In this document: positions 1-6,738 of the stretch, in pieces
How the letters are laid out: the number at the start of each line of letters is the position of its first letter
Numbering within the stretch: the stretch's first letter is position 1
Source: Hydrogenothermus sp.
GTDB taxonomy: Bacteria; Aquificota; Aquificia; Aquificales; Hydrogenothermaceae
Length of the DNA stretch: 8,758 nt
NCBI GenBank assembly: GCA_003978675.1
Contig: QNYP01000116.1
Coordinates: forward strand, 1 to 8,758
Reading direction: 5' to 3'
Made by a program: the position numbers and the translations under genes
Notes under the pieces: model-generated
The model's input: the letters and a program-made list of their open reading frames with translations, nothing else
Databases searched by the model: none
Told to the model about the DNA's origin: nothing

Positions 1-94
1 GTTTTTTTATTTCATCATACCTTTCATAAATATCCTTAGTCATTCCTAAAGCTTGCGAACCCTGTCCTGGAAAAACAAATGCAGTTTTTGCCAT
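1..94 (-). pseudogene. fabD: Duplicate 5' fragment of fabD (31 codons), inverted
   Basis: Reading leftward from the ATG at 94-92, this strand encodes the true FabD N-terminus, beginning MAKTAFVFPGQGSQALG, and runs off the window edge after 31 codons. A good Shine-Dalgarno (AGGAG, complement of 102-106) lies 7 bases upstream of the ATG. From codon 6 onward it is identical to the rightward copy starting at 111. It is best read as the displaced, artefactually inverted beginning of the same gene. It supplies the start codon and first five residues (MAKTA) missing from the main copy, giving an inferred intact protein of 304 residues. Confidence 0.85.
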
Positions 95-189
95 AAACCT
101 TCTCCTAACTTTTGTTTTTCCAGGACAGGGTTCGCAAGCTTTAGGAATGACTAAGGATATTTATGAAAGGTATGATGAAATAAAAAAAC
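1..189. repeat. Perfect inverted repeat (fold-back) at the left end
   Basis: Bases 1-79 are the exact reverse complement of 111-189, with a 31-base unpaired centre at 80-110. The arm is internal fabD coding sequence, and the centre holds the fabD start codon and Shine-Dalgarno in the opposite orientation. The left arm runs to the very first base of the window. A perfect 79-bp stem made of housekeeping coding sequence at a sequence edge is what an inverted amplification or library chimera would leave. Natural origin is unlikely but cannot be excluded from sequence alone. Confidence 0.95.
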
Positions 190-1010
190 TTCACAAAAAA
201 GTTAATGAAAGACTTGGCTTTGATTTAACTAAAATAATGTTTAAAGATGAAGAGAAACTAAACTTAACAGAATATACTCAACCTGCATTAGTTTTGGCTT
301 CTTACAGTGTTTTATATGCTTTAAACAAAGAAAAACCAGAAATCAAAGCAAATTTTGTTGCAGGTCATTCATTAGGAGAATTTTCTGCGTTAGTTGCTTC
401 AGGAAGTTTAAATGTGGAAGATGCAGTTTGGATAACAAATATAAGAGGGAAATTAATGCAAGAGGCAGTTCCTGCTGGGGAAGGGGCGATGGCGGCTATA
501 ATTGGTTTAAACTCTGATGAAATTGAAAAAACCCTAAAAGAAATAGATGGCATTGTCGAGATAGCAAACTACAATAGCTACGAGCAAACAGTAATCTCTG
601 GTGAAGCTAAAGCTGTAGAAAAAGCTATGGAAGTTTTAAAACAAAAAGGAGCTAAAAAGGTTGTAAAACTTGCAGTTTCTGTACCTGCCCATTCATCTAT
701 GTTAAAAGAAAAAGCTGTTGAGTTTGGAAAATATATAGATAAACTAGAGATAAAAGATGCGAAGATTCCTGTTATTTCAAATATAACTGCAAAACCTATT
801 CAATCTGTAAATGAGATAAAAGAAGAACTAAAAGCACATTTTTATTCTCCTGTTAGATGGGTTCAAACTGCTATATTTTTTAAAGAACAAGGAGTGGATA
901 CTATAATAGAGATAGGACCAAAAAAAGTGTTAACTGGTTTAATAAAAAGAATAGATAAAAGCTTTAATTTAATTAACTTAGAAAAAGTTGAGGATATAGA
1001 GAGACTATGA
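111..1010 (+). CDS. fabD: Malonyl-CoA:ACP transacylase FabD (5' end displaced by fold-back)
   Basis: FabD moves the malonyl group from malonyl-CoA to acyl carrier protein, which feeds cytosolic type II fatty acid synthesis. The frame is open from base 111, where FVFPGQGSQALG precedes the first in-frame ATG at 147. That ATG is internal Met18, not the real start, because starting there would remove the conserved GQGSQ motif. In full-length numbering the nucleophile is Ser92 in GHSLGE, Arg117 lies in IRGKLMQEAVP, and the catalytic His is near 199 in VPAHSSM. The C-terminal EIGPKKVLTGLIKR block is also typical. The corrected length of 304 residues matches the family (E. coli about 309). The first five codons appear only on the opposite strand at 80-94. 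The TGA stop overlaps the bioD ATG, so the two genes are translationally coupled. Family assignment is very secure; the 5' end is disrupted, probably artificially. Confidence 0.96.
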   Translation, partial: FVFPGQGSQALGMTKDIYERYDEIKKLHKKVNERLGFDLTKIMFKDEEKLNLTEYTQPALVLASYSVLYALNKEKPEIKANFVAGHSLGEFSALVASGSLNVEDAVWITNIRGKLMQEAVPAGEGAMAAIIGLNSDEIEKTLKEIDGIVEIANYNSYEQTVISGEAKAVEKAMEVLKQKGAKKVVKLAVSVPAHSSMLKEKAVEFGKYIDKLEIKDAKIPVISNITAKPIQSVNEIKEELKAHFYSPVRWVQTAIFFKEQGVDTIIEIGPKKVLTGLIKRIDKSFNLINLEKVEDIERL

Positions 1011-1681
1011 AGAAACAAATATTTATAACAGGCACAGATACAGGAATAGGCAAAACATATGTTTCTTATTTAATAGCTAAAGTATTAATCAATAAAGGAA
1101 TAAAAGTAGGATACTTTAAACCTATTGAAACAGGATGTATGCCTGATTGTGAAGATGCTAAAAAGCTATCTAGTATAACAGGGCAAGATATAGATGAAAT
1201 TATTTTATACAAATTTAAAAATCCTGTTGCTCCGCTAGTAGCAGAAAGGGAAGAAAATAAAAAGATAGAGATACAAAGAATATTATCCCATTTGGAGTAC
1301 TTAAAAGAAAAATATGATTTTTTAATTGTTGAAGGGGCTGGGGGAGTTTCAGTTCCTATAACAAAGAAAGATGGAAAAATATATACTTACTTAGACTTTA
1401 TAAATGATACTAATTTACCTGTCGTTATAGTAGCAAGGGCAAATCTTGGAACTATAAACCATACTTATCTAACTTTCAATGCAATTAAATCTTACCAAGG
1501 TGAAATTTTATCTATATTTTTAAATAAAGCTTCAAAAAATCCAGACTTAGCAGAAAAAACAAATAAGCAAATTTTATCTGAAATGCTTTTATTTGAAGAT
1601 ATTTTTTATATATTTGAAGATGAAGAAGAAAAAAATCTAAAGATTATAGAGAATGAATTCTTAAAAGTTATTGAAAGCTAA
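1007..1681 (+). CDS. bioD: ATP-dependent dethiobiotin synthetase BioD
   Basis: BioD closes the ureido ring of dethiobiotin from 7,8-diaminopelargonate, CO2 and ATP, the penultimate step of biotin synthesis in the cytosol. The 224-residue protein is standard length. It has the P-loop GTDTGIGKT at residues 9-17 (Lys16), the substrate-binding KPIETG at 38-43, and the EGAGG loop at 109-113 that contributes a Mg2+-binding Glu in the family. Its ATG overlaps the fabD stop codon (ATGA), so it depends on read-through from fabD; the upstream Shine-Dalgarno is weak (GAGAG near 999-1003). No other bio gene is visible. Pairing with fabD is sensible because the pimelate moiety of biotin is assembled on fatty-acid synthase machinery from malonyl units, but a functional link is inference. 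Confidence 0.95.
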   Translation: MKKQIFITGTDTGIGKTYVSYLIAKVLINKGIKVGYFKPIETGCMPDCEDAKKLSSITGQDIDEIILYKFKNPVAPLVAEREENKKIEIQRILSHLEYLKEKYDFLIVEGAGGVSVPITKKDGKIYTYLDFINDTNLPVVIVARANLGTINHTYLTFNAIKSYQGEILSIFLNKASKNPDLAEKTNKQILSEMLLFEDIFYIFEDEEEKNLKIIENEFLKVIES

Positions 1682-1724
1682 CCGAAAAAATATATAGCAT
1701 TATAAAAATGGAGGGTTTTATATT

Positions 1725-2765
1725 ATGTCTTATGAGAATATTTCTAATGAAGTAAAAAAGATTGAAAATAAAATTAAAAATGGGGATGAAATAATTGAAG
1801 TAGATAGAGAAGTACTGAAGATTTTAATTGAATCTTATAAAGATAGTGTATCTTTTGTAAAAAAATTGTTAATGGAAAGTTCTGATGATCTTGATGGTAT
1901 TACAGAAGCAAATCATGAAAATGTAAAAAATATTGAAGACGCATATACAAGAAGCGAAAGAGTTATTGAATCTATAGAAGAATTAGAAAATTATTCAAAA
2001 AACCTAAAAGGAGTTGTTGAAACATTAAATAAAAGTGCTGAAAACATTACAGATGTTGTTGATTTAATAAAGGATATATCAAATCAAACAAACTTGCTTG
2101 CACTAAATGCAGCAATTGAAGCTGCACGAGCTGGAGAACATGGTAAAGGTTTTGCAGTTGTTGCTGATGAAGTTAGGAATTTAGCAGAAAGAACAAAAAA
2201 AGCAACAGAAGAAGTAAGAGAAAGTATAGAAAAGCTAAAAGAAGAAACTTCAGACATTAATAAAATATCCAATACGCTTGTAGAAAAACTTCATAGCGAT
2301 GCAGTTGCATTAAAAGAATTGAATAATGAATTAACAGAAATTATTGAAAACGCAAAAGATATAGATAGAAACACATCTAGGGTTGCTTACATTATAAAAG
2401 TAATCGTTGGAAAAATAGACCATATCTTACTCAAAATAAAAGCCTACGAAGGAATTGCTTTTAGAAAATATCAAGATATTGTTAAAGAAACAGAATGTAA
2501 TTTTGGAAAATGGTATGCATCGGAACTTATTAACTTAATTGCAGATAAAAACATTCTAGAAGAACTTGCTAAACATCATAAAAATGTTCATGATAAATCT
2601 CGTATCATAATAGAAAAGGCTATTAAAGAAAAAACAATGGATGAAAGTATAATCGAAATGCTAAAAGATATGGAAAAATCAAGCAAATATGCTTTTGAAC
2701 TGCTTGAAAAAGTGTTAAAAGAGGAACTAGAAAAAAGGTTAGAAAAACTTGGAGATAAAAGGTAA
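1725..2765 (+). CDS. Soluble methyl-accepting chemotaxis protein with C-terminal CZB zinc-binding domain
   Basis: This 346-residue chemoreceptor has no signal peptide or transmembrane segment and so is probably cytosolic. Residues about 40-225 are long coiled-coil helices with the conserved signalling tip at about 118-155, including NQTNLLALNAAIEAARAGE and GFAVVADEVRNLAERT, the region that contacts CheA and CheW. Residues about 230-290 fit the chemoreceptor zinc-binding (CZB) consensus: His233-x-Leu, 22 residues, Cys258-x-Phe-Gly-x-Trp, 21 residues, then His285-x3-His289. The four ligands His, Cys, His, His are all present. The order of signalling helices then CZB resembles H. pylori TlpD, a soluble receptor linked to zinc and oxidant (hypochlorous acid) responses. 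The ligand here is unknown. A strong Shine-Dalgarno (GGAGGG, 1710-1715) precedes the ATG. The 43-nt gap after bioD is the largest in this gene string. No che genes are nearby. Confidence 0.93.
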   Translation: MSYENISNEVKKIENKIKNGDEIIEVDREVLKILIESYKDSVSFVKKLLMESSDDLDGITEANHENVKNIEDAYTRSERVIESIEELENYSKNLKGVVETLNKSAENITDVVDLIKDISNQTNLLALNAAIEAARAGEHGKGFAVVADEVRNLAERTKKATEEVRESIEKLKEETSDINKISNTLVEKLHSDAVALKELNNELTEIIENAKDIDRNTSRVAYIIKVIVGKIDHILLKIKAYEGIAFRKYQDIVKETECNFGKWYASELINLIADKNILEELAKHHKNVHDKSRIIIEKAIKEKTMDESIIEMLKDMEKSSKYAFELLEKVLKEELEKRLEKLGDKR

Positions 2766-3474
2766 AAATATTTTAATAACAGGTAGTGCAAAAAGGATAG
2801 GAAAGTATTTAGCTTTAAATTTAGCAAAAGAAGGGGCTAATATTGTAATTCATTACAAAGCCTCAGAAAAAGAAGCAAAAAAATTAGAAGAATACATAAA
2901 AAACTTTGGTGTTGATGCTATTTCAATAAAAGCAAATCTAGAAAAAGAAGATGACGTAAAAAAATTAGCATATGAAAGTTTAAACTATTTTAAAAAAATA
3001 GATATTCTTATAAATAATGCTTCTATTTATTACCCTACACCTATATTTGAAGAAAATTTAGATGACTTAGATAGATTTTATAAAGTTCATATAAAAGCCC
3101 CTTTTATACTATCTAAAATAATTGGCAAAAATATGCTAGAAAATAAAACCGGAAGAATTATAAATATAGTAGATTATTCCCCACTTAGACCTTATAAGGA
3201 TTTTACTCCTTATATTGTTTCAAAAGGAGGGCTACTTACACTGACAAAATCTTTAGCAAAGGAACTTGCTCCTTATGTTTTAGTAAACGCAGTCTTACCA
3301 GGTCCAATAGTTCCTCCTGAAGATACAAAAGACATAGAAACTCCTTTGAAAAAAACCCTTTTAAAAAGATGGGCTGGAGAAAAAGAAGTATTTAAAGCAG
3401 TTAAATATTTAATAGAAACAGATTTTACAACTGGAGCTTTTATTCCTGTAGAAGGTGGAAGGCTTCAATGCTAA
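2749..3474 (+). CDS. Short-chain dehydrogenase/reductase, pteridine-reductase-like
   Basis: This 241-residue Rossmann oxidoreductase probably uses NADPH. The cofactor motif is TGSAKRIG at residues 11-18, where the Arg in the loop resembles pteridine reductases (PTR1, FolM). NNAS lies at 89-92 and is followed by IYYPTP, also reminiscent of that group. The catalytic set looks like Asp142, Tyr155 and Lys159. The usual SDR Ser is replaced by Asp, with the same 13- and 4-residue spacings as the PTR1 Asp-Tyr-Lys triad. The LPGP motif and a C-terminal VEGGR are present. The likely substrate is a pterin or dihydrofolate-type compound, but another carbonyl substrate cannot be ruled out. Translation must start at TTG 2749: a TAG lies two codons upstream in frame and no ATG or GTG lies close downstream. 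The start overlaps the chemoreceptor gene by 17 bases. Confidence 0.85.
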   Translation: MEIKGKNILITGSAKRIGKYLALNLAKEGANIVIHYKASEKEAKKLEEYIKNFGVDAISIKANLEKEDDVKKLAYESLNYFKKIDILINNASIYYPTPIFEENLDDLDRFYKVHIKAPFILSKIIGKNMLENKTGRIINIVDYSPLRPYKDFTPYIVSKGGLLTLTKSLAKELAPYVLVNAVLPGPIVPPEDTKDIETPLKKTLLKRWAGEKEVFKAVKYLIETDFTTGAFIPVEGGRLQC

Positions 3475-4232
3475 ATTGGATAAAGTTTTTAGGAACTGCA
3501 GGAGGAAGAGTTGTTGTTTTTAGACAACTAAGGCATTCTGGAGGTATATGGCTAAATTTAGAAGGTATAAATATAATGATAGATCCTGGCCCTGGAAGTC
3601 TAATAAGAATATTTGAAAATAATTTAGACCCACAAAATATAGACATATTTGTCCTATCTCACAGACATTTAGATCATAGTGCAGATATAAACTCAGTTGT
3701 AGAAAGTGCGACACAAAGCACAAAGGTAAAAAAGGACTTATTGATAGCTCCTAAAGATGCAATAGAAGGTGAAGAACCTGTCTTCCTAAAGTATCTAAGA
3801 AAAGGTATAAAAAATATTATCTATACAAACGAAAATTTAAATATTGAATATAAAGGTATAAATATTAAAGCTCATATAAAACACAAACACAGGGGAGCAG
3901 ATACTTATGGACTATCTTTTGAGAGTAAAAATAAAAAAATAGTTTATGTTCCCTGTGGAAAATTTTTTGAAGATATGCTTTACACATATCCAAAAAATGC
4001 AGATATTATGATTTTTAATACCACTTTTGTTAAACCAAAACTAGCAATAGACCATTTATCTGCAGAAGACGTAAAAAAAATGATAAGCTATCTAAAACCA
4101 AAGTTAGCAGTTTTAACCCATTTTAGTATCCACATGTTAAAAGAAAATCCAGATAAAGTTGCAAACAATATTGAAAAAGAAACAGGTATTAAAACAATTT
4201 CTGCAAAAGATGGAATGAAATTAAGATTTTAA
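3468..4232 (+). CDS. Metallo-beta-lactamase-fold hydrolase, RNase Z-like family, substrate unknown
   Basis: This 254-residue protein has MBL-fold metal motifs: Asp39 in MIDPGPGS, the main site SHRHLDH (His65, His67, Asp69, His70), His141 in the KHKHRGADTYGL region, and the final THF His218. IDHLSAEDV (His196) followed by LAVLTHFS resembles the RNase Z/ElaC C-terminal pattern, but I see no long flexible-arm insertion for tRNA binding. Where RNase Z-type proteins usually carry a bridging Asp after a strand, this protein has VYVPCGKFF, with Cys163 at that place, so one metal site may be altered or use Cys. The ATG overlaps the SDR stop codon by 7 bases and has a GGAAGG Shine-Dalgarno at 3457-3462, which suggests coupled expression. 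It could be a phosphodiesterase or another hydrolase; no specific reaction can be assigned. Confidence 0.85.
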   Translation: MLNWIKFLGTAGGRVVVFRQLRHSGGIWLNLEGINIMIDPGPGSLIRIFENNLDPQNIDIFVLSHRHLDHSADINSVVESATQSTKVKKDLLIAPKDAIEGEEPVFLKYLRKGIKNIIYTNENLNIEYKGINIKAHIKHKHRGADTYGLSFESKNKKIVYVPCGKFFEDMLYTYPKNADIMIFNTTFVKPKLAIDHLSAEDVKKMISYLKPKLAVLTHFSIHMLKENPDKVANNIEKETGIKTISAKDGMKLRF

Positions 4233-4255
4233 ATTTTAAAATTTATTAACACTAT

Positions 4256-4285
4256 TTGATTTTTTCCAAGTTTATATTCTAATAT
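4256..4285 (+). promoter_or_regulatory. Putative sigma-70-type promoter for thiO
   Basis: The 84-nt spacer between the MBL gene and thiO contains TTGATT (4256-4261), 18 bases, then TAATAT (4280-4285). This would start transcription around 4292, about 25 nt before the thiO ATG. The DNA is very A+T-rich, so chance matches are easy. The spacer is the only place in the rightward string that clearly separates transcription units. No TPP riboswitch fits the resulting short leader. Confidence 0.4.
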
Positions 4286-4316
4286 ATGAATAAACATAGA
4301 TAAACAGAGGATATAG

Positions 4317-5399
4317 ATGGAAGTTATTATCATAGGTGGTGGATTAATTGGATTATCTATTGCTTTTGAGTTAATAGAAAGGGGAGTAAACATAACTGTT
4401 GTAGAAAAAGATAAAATAGGAAAAGGAGCATCTTGGGTTGCTGGAGGAATGCTTGCTCCACAATCAGAAGGTTTAGATGGAGAGTTTTTAAATTTTTGTT
4501 TAGAAAGTAGAAATTTATATGAGGATTTTGTAAAAAGAATAGAAGAAAAAACAGGTAAAGATACAGGCTACTGGAAATGTGGAATTTTAAAACTTGCATT
4601 TTCAGAAGAAGAAGCAGAAAAAATAAGACAAGATGTAGAAAGATTTAAAAAACTTGGTCTTCCTGCCCAGTGGTTAGATAGAAAAGAACTGGAGAAAGAA
4701 TATAAAAATCTTGGAGATGAAGTTATAGGTGGAGCTTTATATAAAGAAGATTCACAGGTTGATAACAGAAAACTATGTAGCACTTTAGCTGATTATGTAA
4801 AACAAAATGCAAAAGTTTTAGAAAATACAAAAGTATTAAAAATAGATGAGAAAAATGAAAAGTTTAATAAGATTATTACAGATAAAGGGGAATTGAAGGC
4901 TGATTTATGTATTCTATCTGCTGGAGCTTGGAGTGGAGAAATTTTAGATATACCTGTGTTTCCTTTAAAGGGAGAAATGCTTGCACTTGATATAGAAGAA
5001 GATGAGATAGATAGAGTTCTTTACAGTAGTAGAGCTTATTTAATTCCAAGGAGCGATTTTCATAGACTAGTTGTTGGAGCAACACAAGAAAATGTTGGTT
5101 TTAAAGATGGAAATACAGCTTATGGAACTTTAAAATTATTAAAAGGAAGTATAGATACATTAAAAAATTTAGCTTATAAAAATATCCAAGAACTTTGGTT
5201 TGGATACAGACCAGCTACTCCTGATGAACTTCCAATACTTGGAGATAGTGGTATAGAAAATTTAATTTTGGCTACAGGACATCACAGAAACGGAATACTT
5301 CTAGCCCCCATTACTGCAAAAATTATTTCTGATTATATTGTTTATAACAAAAAGAGCAAATACTTAGAATTATTTTCCTTAGAAAGATTTAAAACTTGA
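4317..5399 (+). CDS. thiO: Glycine oxidase ThiO (thiamine thiazole biosynthesis)
   Basis: ThiO is a cytosolic FAD enzyme of the DAO family that oxidises glycine with O2 to iminoacetate (dehydroglycine), which thiazole synthase ThiG uses to build the thiamine thiazole ring. The 360-residue protein begins with the dinucleotide fold VIIIGGGLIGLSIAFEL (GxGxxG at 7-12) ending at Glu30, followed by GASWVAGGMLAPQ at 37-49, a ThiO hallmark. Tyr241 (RAYLIPRSD), Arg298 (RPATPDELP) and Arg324 (TGHHRNG) correspond in context to the glycine-binding Tyr246, Arg302 and Arg329 of B. subtilis ThiO. An AGAGG Shine-Dalgarno (4306-4310) lies 6 nt before the ATG. No other thi gene is visible. Use of an O2-dependent enzyme implies an aerobic or microaerobic lifestyle, unlike ThiH organisms that start from tyrosine. 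A related D-amino-acid or sarcosine oxidase role is less likely. Confidence 0.92.
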   Translation: MEVIIIGGGLIGLSIAFELIERGVNITVVEKDKIGKGASWVAGGMLAPQSEGLDGEFLNFCLESRNLYEDFVKRIEEKTGKDTGYWKCGILKLAFSEEEAEKIRQDVERFKKLGLPAQWLDRKELEKEYKNLGDEVIGGALYKEDSQVDNRKLCSTLADYVKQNAKVLENTKVLKIDEKNEKFNKIITDKGELKADLCILSAGAWSGEILDIPVFPLKGEMLALDIEEDEIDRVLYSSRAYLIPRSDFHRLVVGATQENVGFKDGNTAYGTLKLLKGSIDTLKNLAYKNIQELWFGYRPATPDELPILGDSGIENLILATGHHRNGILLAPITAKIISDYIVYNKKSKYLELFSLERFKT

Positions 5400-5417
5400 T
5401 GTAAAATTTATATATAT

Positions 5418-5501
5418 GCCTGAGTGGCGGAATTGGCAGACGCGGGGGACTCAAAATCCCCTGCCCGAAAGGGCGTGCGGGTTCGACTCCCGCCTCAGGC
5501 A
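5418..5501 (+). tRNA. tRNA-Leu (anticodon CAA)
   Basis: An 84-nt class II tRNA. The acceptor stem is a perfect 7-bp GCCTGAG/CTCAGGC pair with discriminator A at 5501. The anticodon arm GGGGA-CTCAAAA-TCCCC has anticodon CAA at 5452-5454, reading UUG. A long variable arm (TGCCCGAAAGGGCGT) and the T arm GCGGG-TTCGACT-CCCGC follow. The 3' CCA is not encoded, since the next bases are TTT, so it must be added enzymatically. G+C is 56 of 84 bases in an A+T-rich neighbourhood, as expected of a thermophile. It starts 18 nt after the thiO stop and may be co-transcribed with it. A T7 run at 5506-5512 could help termination. Confidence 0.97.
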
Positions 5502-5502
5502 T

Positions 5503-6726
5503 TTATTTTTTTACATTTTCAGGTTTGATTCTTGCAAACTTTCTCTTCCCTACTTGGAGAATGAATTCTTTACTTAAATCAACCTCAAAATTAAAGTCTG
5601 TAAATTTTTCTCCATCTATTTTTACTGCACCGCCTTTTATTAATCTACGAGCCTCAGATTTTGTAGGAGCAAATCCAAGTTTATATACAAGTTCATATAA
5701 AGGTATTTTATCATTGTCTGTATCTAAGATTATTTCTGGTTCTGGTATTTCATCTGGAAGTTGCTTTTTAGAGTGAACTTTTTCAAAATGTTCTTTTGCT
5801 TTTATTGCATCTTCTTTTGAATGAAATCTTTCAACAATATACATACCAAGTTGCTTTTTTACTTCCATAGGATGTAAATTACCTTTTTCTACATCATCTT
5901 TCATTTTTTGAATTTCTTCTACTGTTAAATCTGTCAAAAGTTCCCAGTAATCCCACATAAGTTCATCAGGAATAGACATTATTTTTCCAAACATATCTTC
6001 TGGTGGTTCTGTAATTCCTATATAATTTCCATAAGATTTACTCATTTTCTTAACGCCATCTGTTCCAACAAGTAAAGGAAGTAAAATTGCTATTTGTGGT
6101 TTCTCTATTCCATATTCTTTTTGTATATCTCTGCCAATTAGTAGATTAAACCTTTGGTCAGACCCTCCAAGCTCTACGTCTGCCTTAATTGCAACAGAAT
6201 CATAAGCTTGTAAAAGTGGATATATAAACTCATGTATAGAAATAGAACGGTTTTCTTTAAATCTTTTTTTAAAGTCTTCTCTTTCTAGCATTCTAGCAAC
6301 TGTGTATTTTGCAGTTAATCTTATTAAATCTTCTGCAGACATATTTGCCAGCCATTCACTATTGAAAACAACTACTGTTTTTTCCGGGTCTAGAACTTTA
6401 AATACTTGTTCCTTGTATGTTTTTGCATTTTCTAAAACCTGCTCTTTTGTTAAAGGTGGTCTTGTTTTATCCCTACCAGAAGGGTCTCCTATCATTGCTG
6501 TAAAATCACCAATTATAAAATAAACAGTATGGCCTAATTGCTGGAAGGTTCTTAACTTCTGAAGTAGAACTGTGTGTCCTAGATGTAAATCTGGAGCTGT
6601 TGGGTCAAAACCTGCTTTTACAATTAATGGTCTTCCTTCTTTCAATTTTTCTAAAAGTTCTTCTTCGTTTATTATTTCAATTGTTCCTTTTTTTATAAGT
6701 TTTAGTTGTTCTTGTGGAGATAACAT
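5503..6726 (-). CDS. tyrS: Tyrosyl-tRNA synthetase
   Basis: This 407-residue class I aminoacyl-tRNA synthetase attaches tyrosine to tRNA-Tyr. The HIGH-type motif is HLGH at residues 48-51 (AGFDPTAPDLHLGH), the tyrosine-pocket region includes ELGGSDQRFNLL, and the KMSKS motif at 227-231 is intact (KKMSKSYGNYIG). This places it in the KMSKS subgroup (sometimes called TyrZ) rather than the KFGKT subgroup of E. coli TyrS. Residues about 340-400 form an S4-like RNA-binding domain (FAPTKSEARRLIKGGAVKIDG). The ATG at 6726 follows a strong Shine-Dalgarno (AAGGAGG, complement of about 6731-6737), which sits in the 12-nt gap after the gamma-CA-like gene. The stop codon lies one base from the convergent tRNA-Leu gene, leaving no room for a dedicated terminator. 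No T-box is expected because the gene is internal to an operon. Confidence 0.97.
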   Translation of the reverse strand: MLSPQEQLKLIKKGTIEIINEEELLEKLKEGRPLIVKAGFDPTAPDLHLGHTVLLQKLRTFQQLGHTVYFIIGDFTAMIGDPSGRDKTRPPLTKEQVLENAKTYKEQVFKVLDPEKTVVVFNSEWLANMSAEDLIRLTAKYTVARMLEREDFKKRFKENRSISIHEFIYPLLQAYDSVAIKADVELGGSDQRFNLLIGRDIQKEYGIEKPQIAILLPLLVGTDGVKKMSKSYGNYIGITEPPEDMFGKIMSIPDELMWDYWELLTDLTVEEIQKMKDDVEKGNLHPMEVKKQLGMYIVERFHSKEDAIKAKEHFEKVHSKKQLPDEIPEPEIILDTDNDKIPLYELVYKLGFAPTKSEARRLIKGGAVKIDGEKFTDFNFEVDLSKEFILQVGKRKFARIKPENVKK

Positions 6727-6738
6727 TTTTCCTCCTTT

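Noticed and set aside
147..1010. FabD starting at the ATG at 147
   Set aside because: This is internal Met18. The frame is open upstream through the conserved GQGSQ motif, and the real start is visible on the inverted copy.
1671..1700. Promoter ahead of the chemoreceptor gene (TTGAAA, 18 bases, TAGCAT)
   Set aside because: The -10 match is poor and the DNA is so A+T-rich that such matches arise by chance. The 43-nt gap is compatible with simple operon read-through.
4231..4244. 14-base palindrome AAATTTTAAAATTT after the MBL gene as a terminator
   Set aside because: The stem is entirely A/T with no loop and no following T-tract, so it would be too weak for intrinsic termination.
4233..4316. 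TPP riboswitch upstream of thiO
   Set aside because: The spacer is too short, and I could not find the conserved aptamer core sequences in it.
4357..5085. Leftward open frames inside thiO and similar ones opposite fabD, the chemoreceptor gene and tyrS
   Set aside because: They are repetitive low-complexity (Leu- or Ser-rich) shadows of strongly supported genes, without plausible ribosome-binding sites or recognisable domains.
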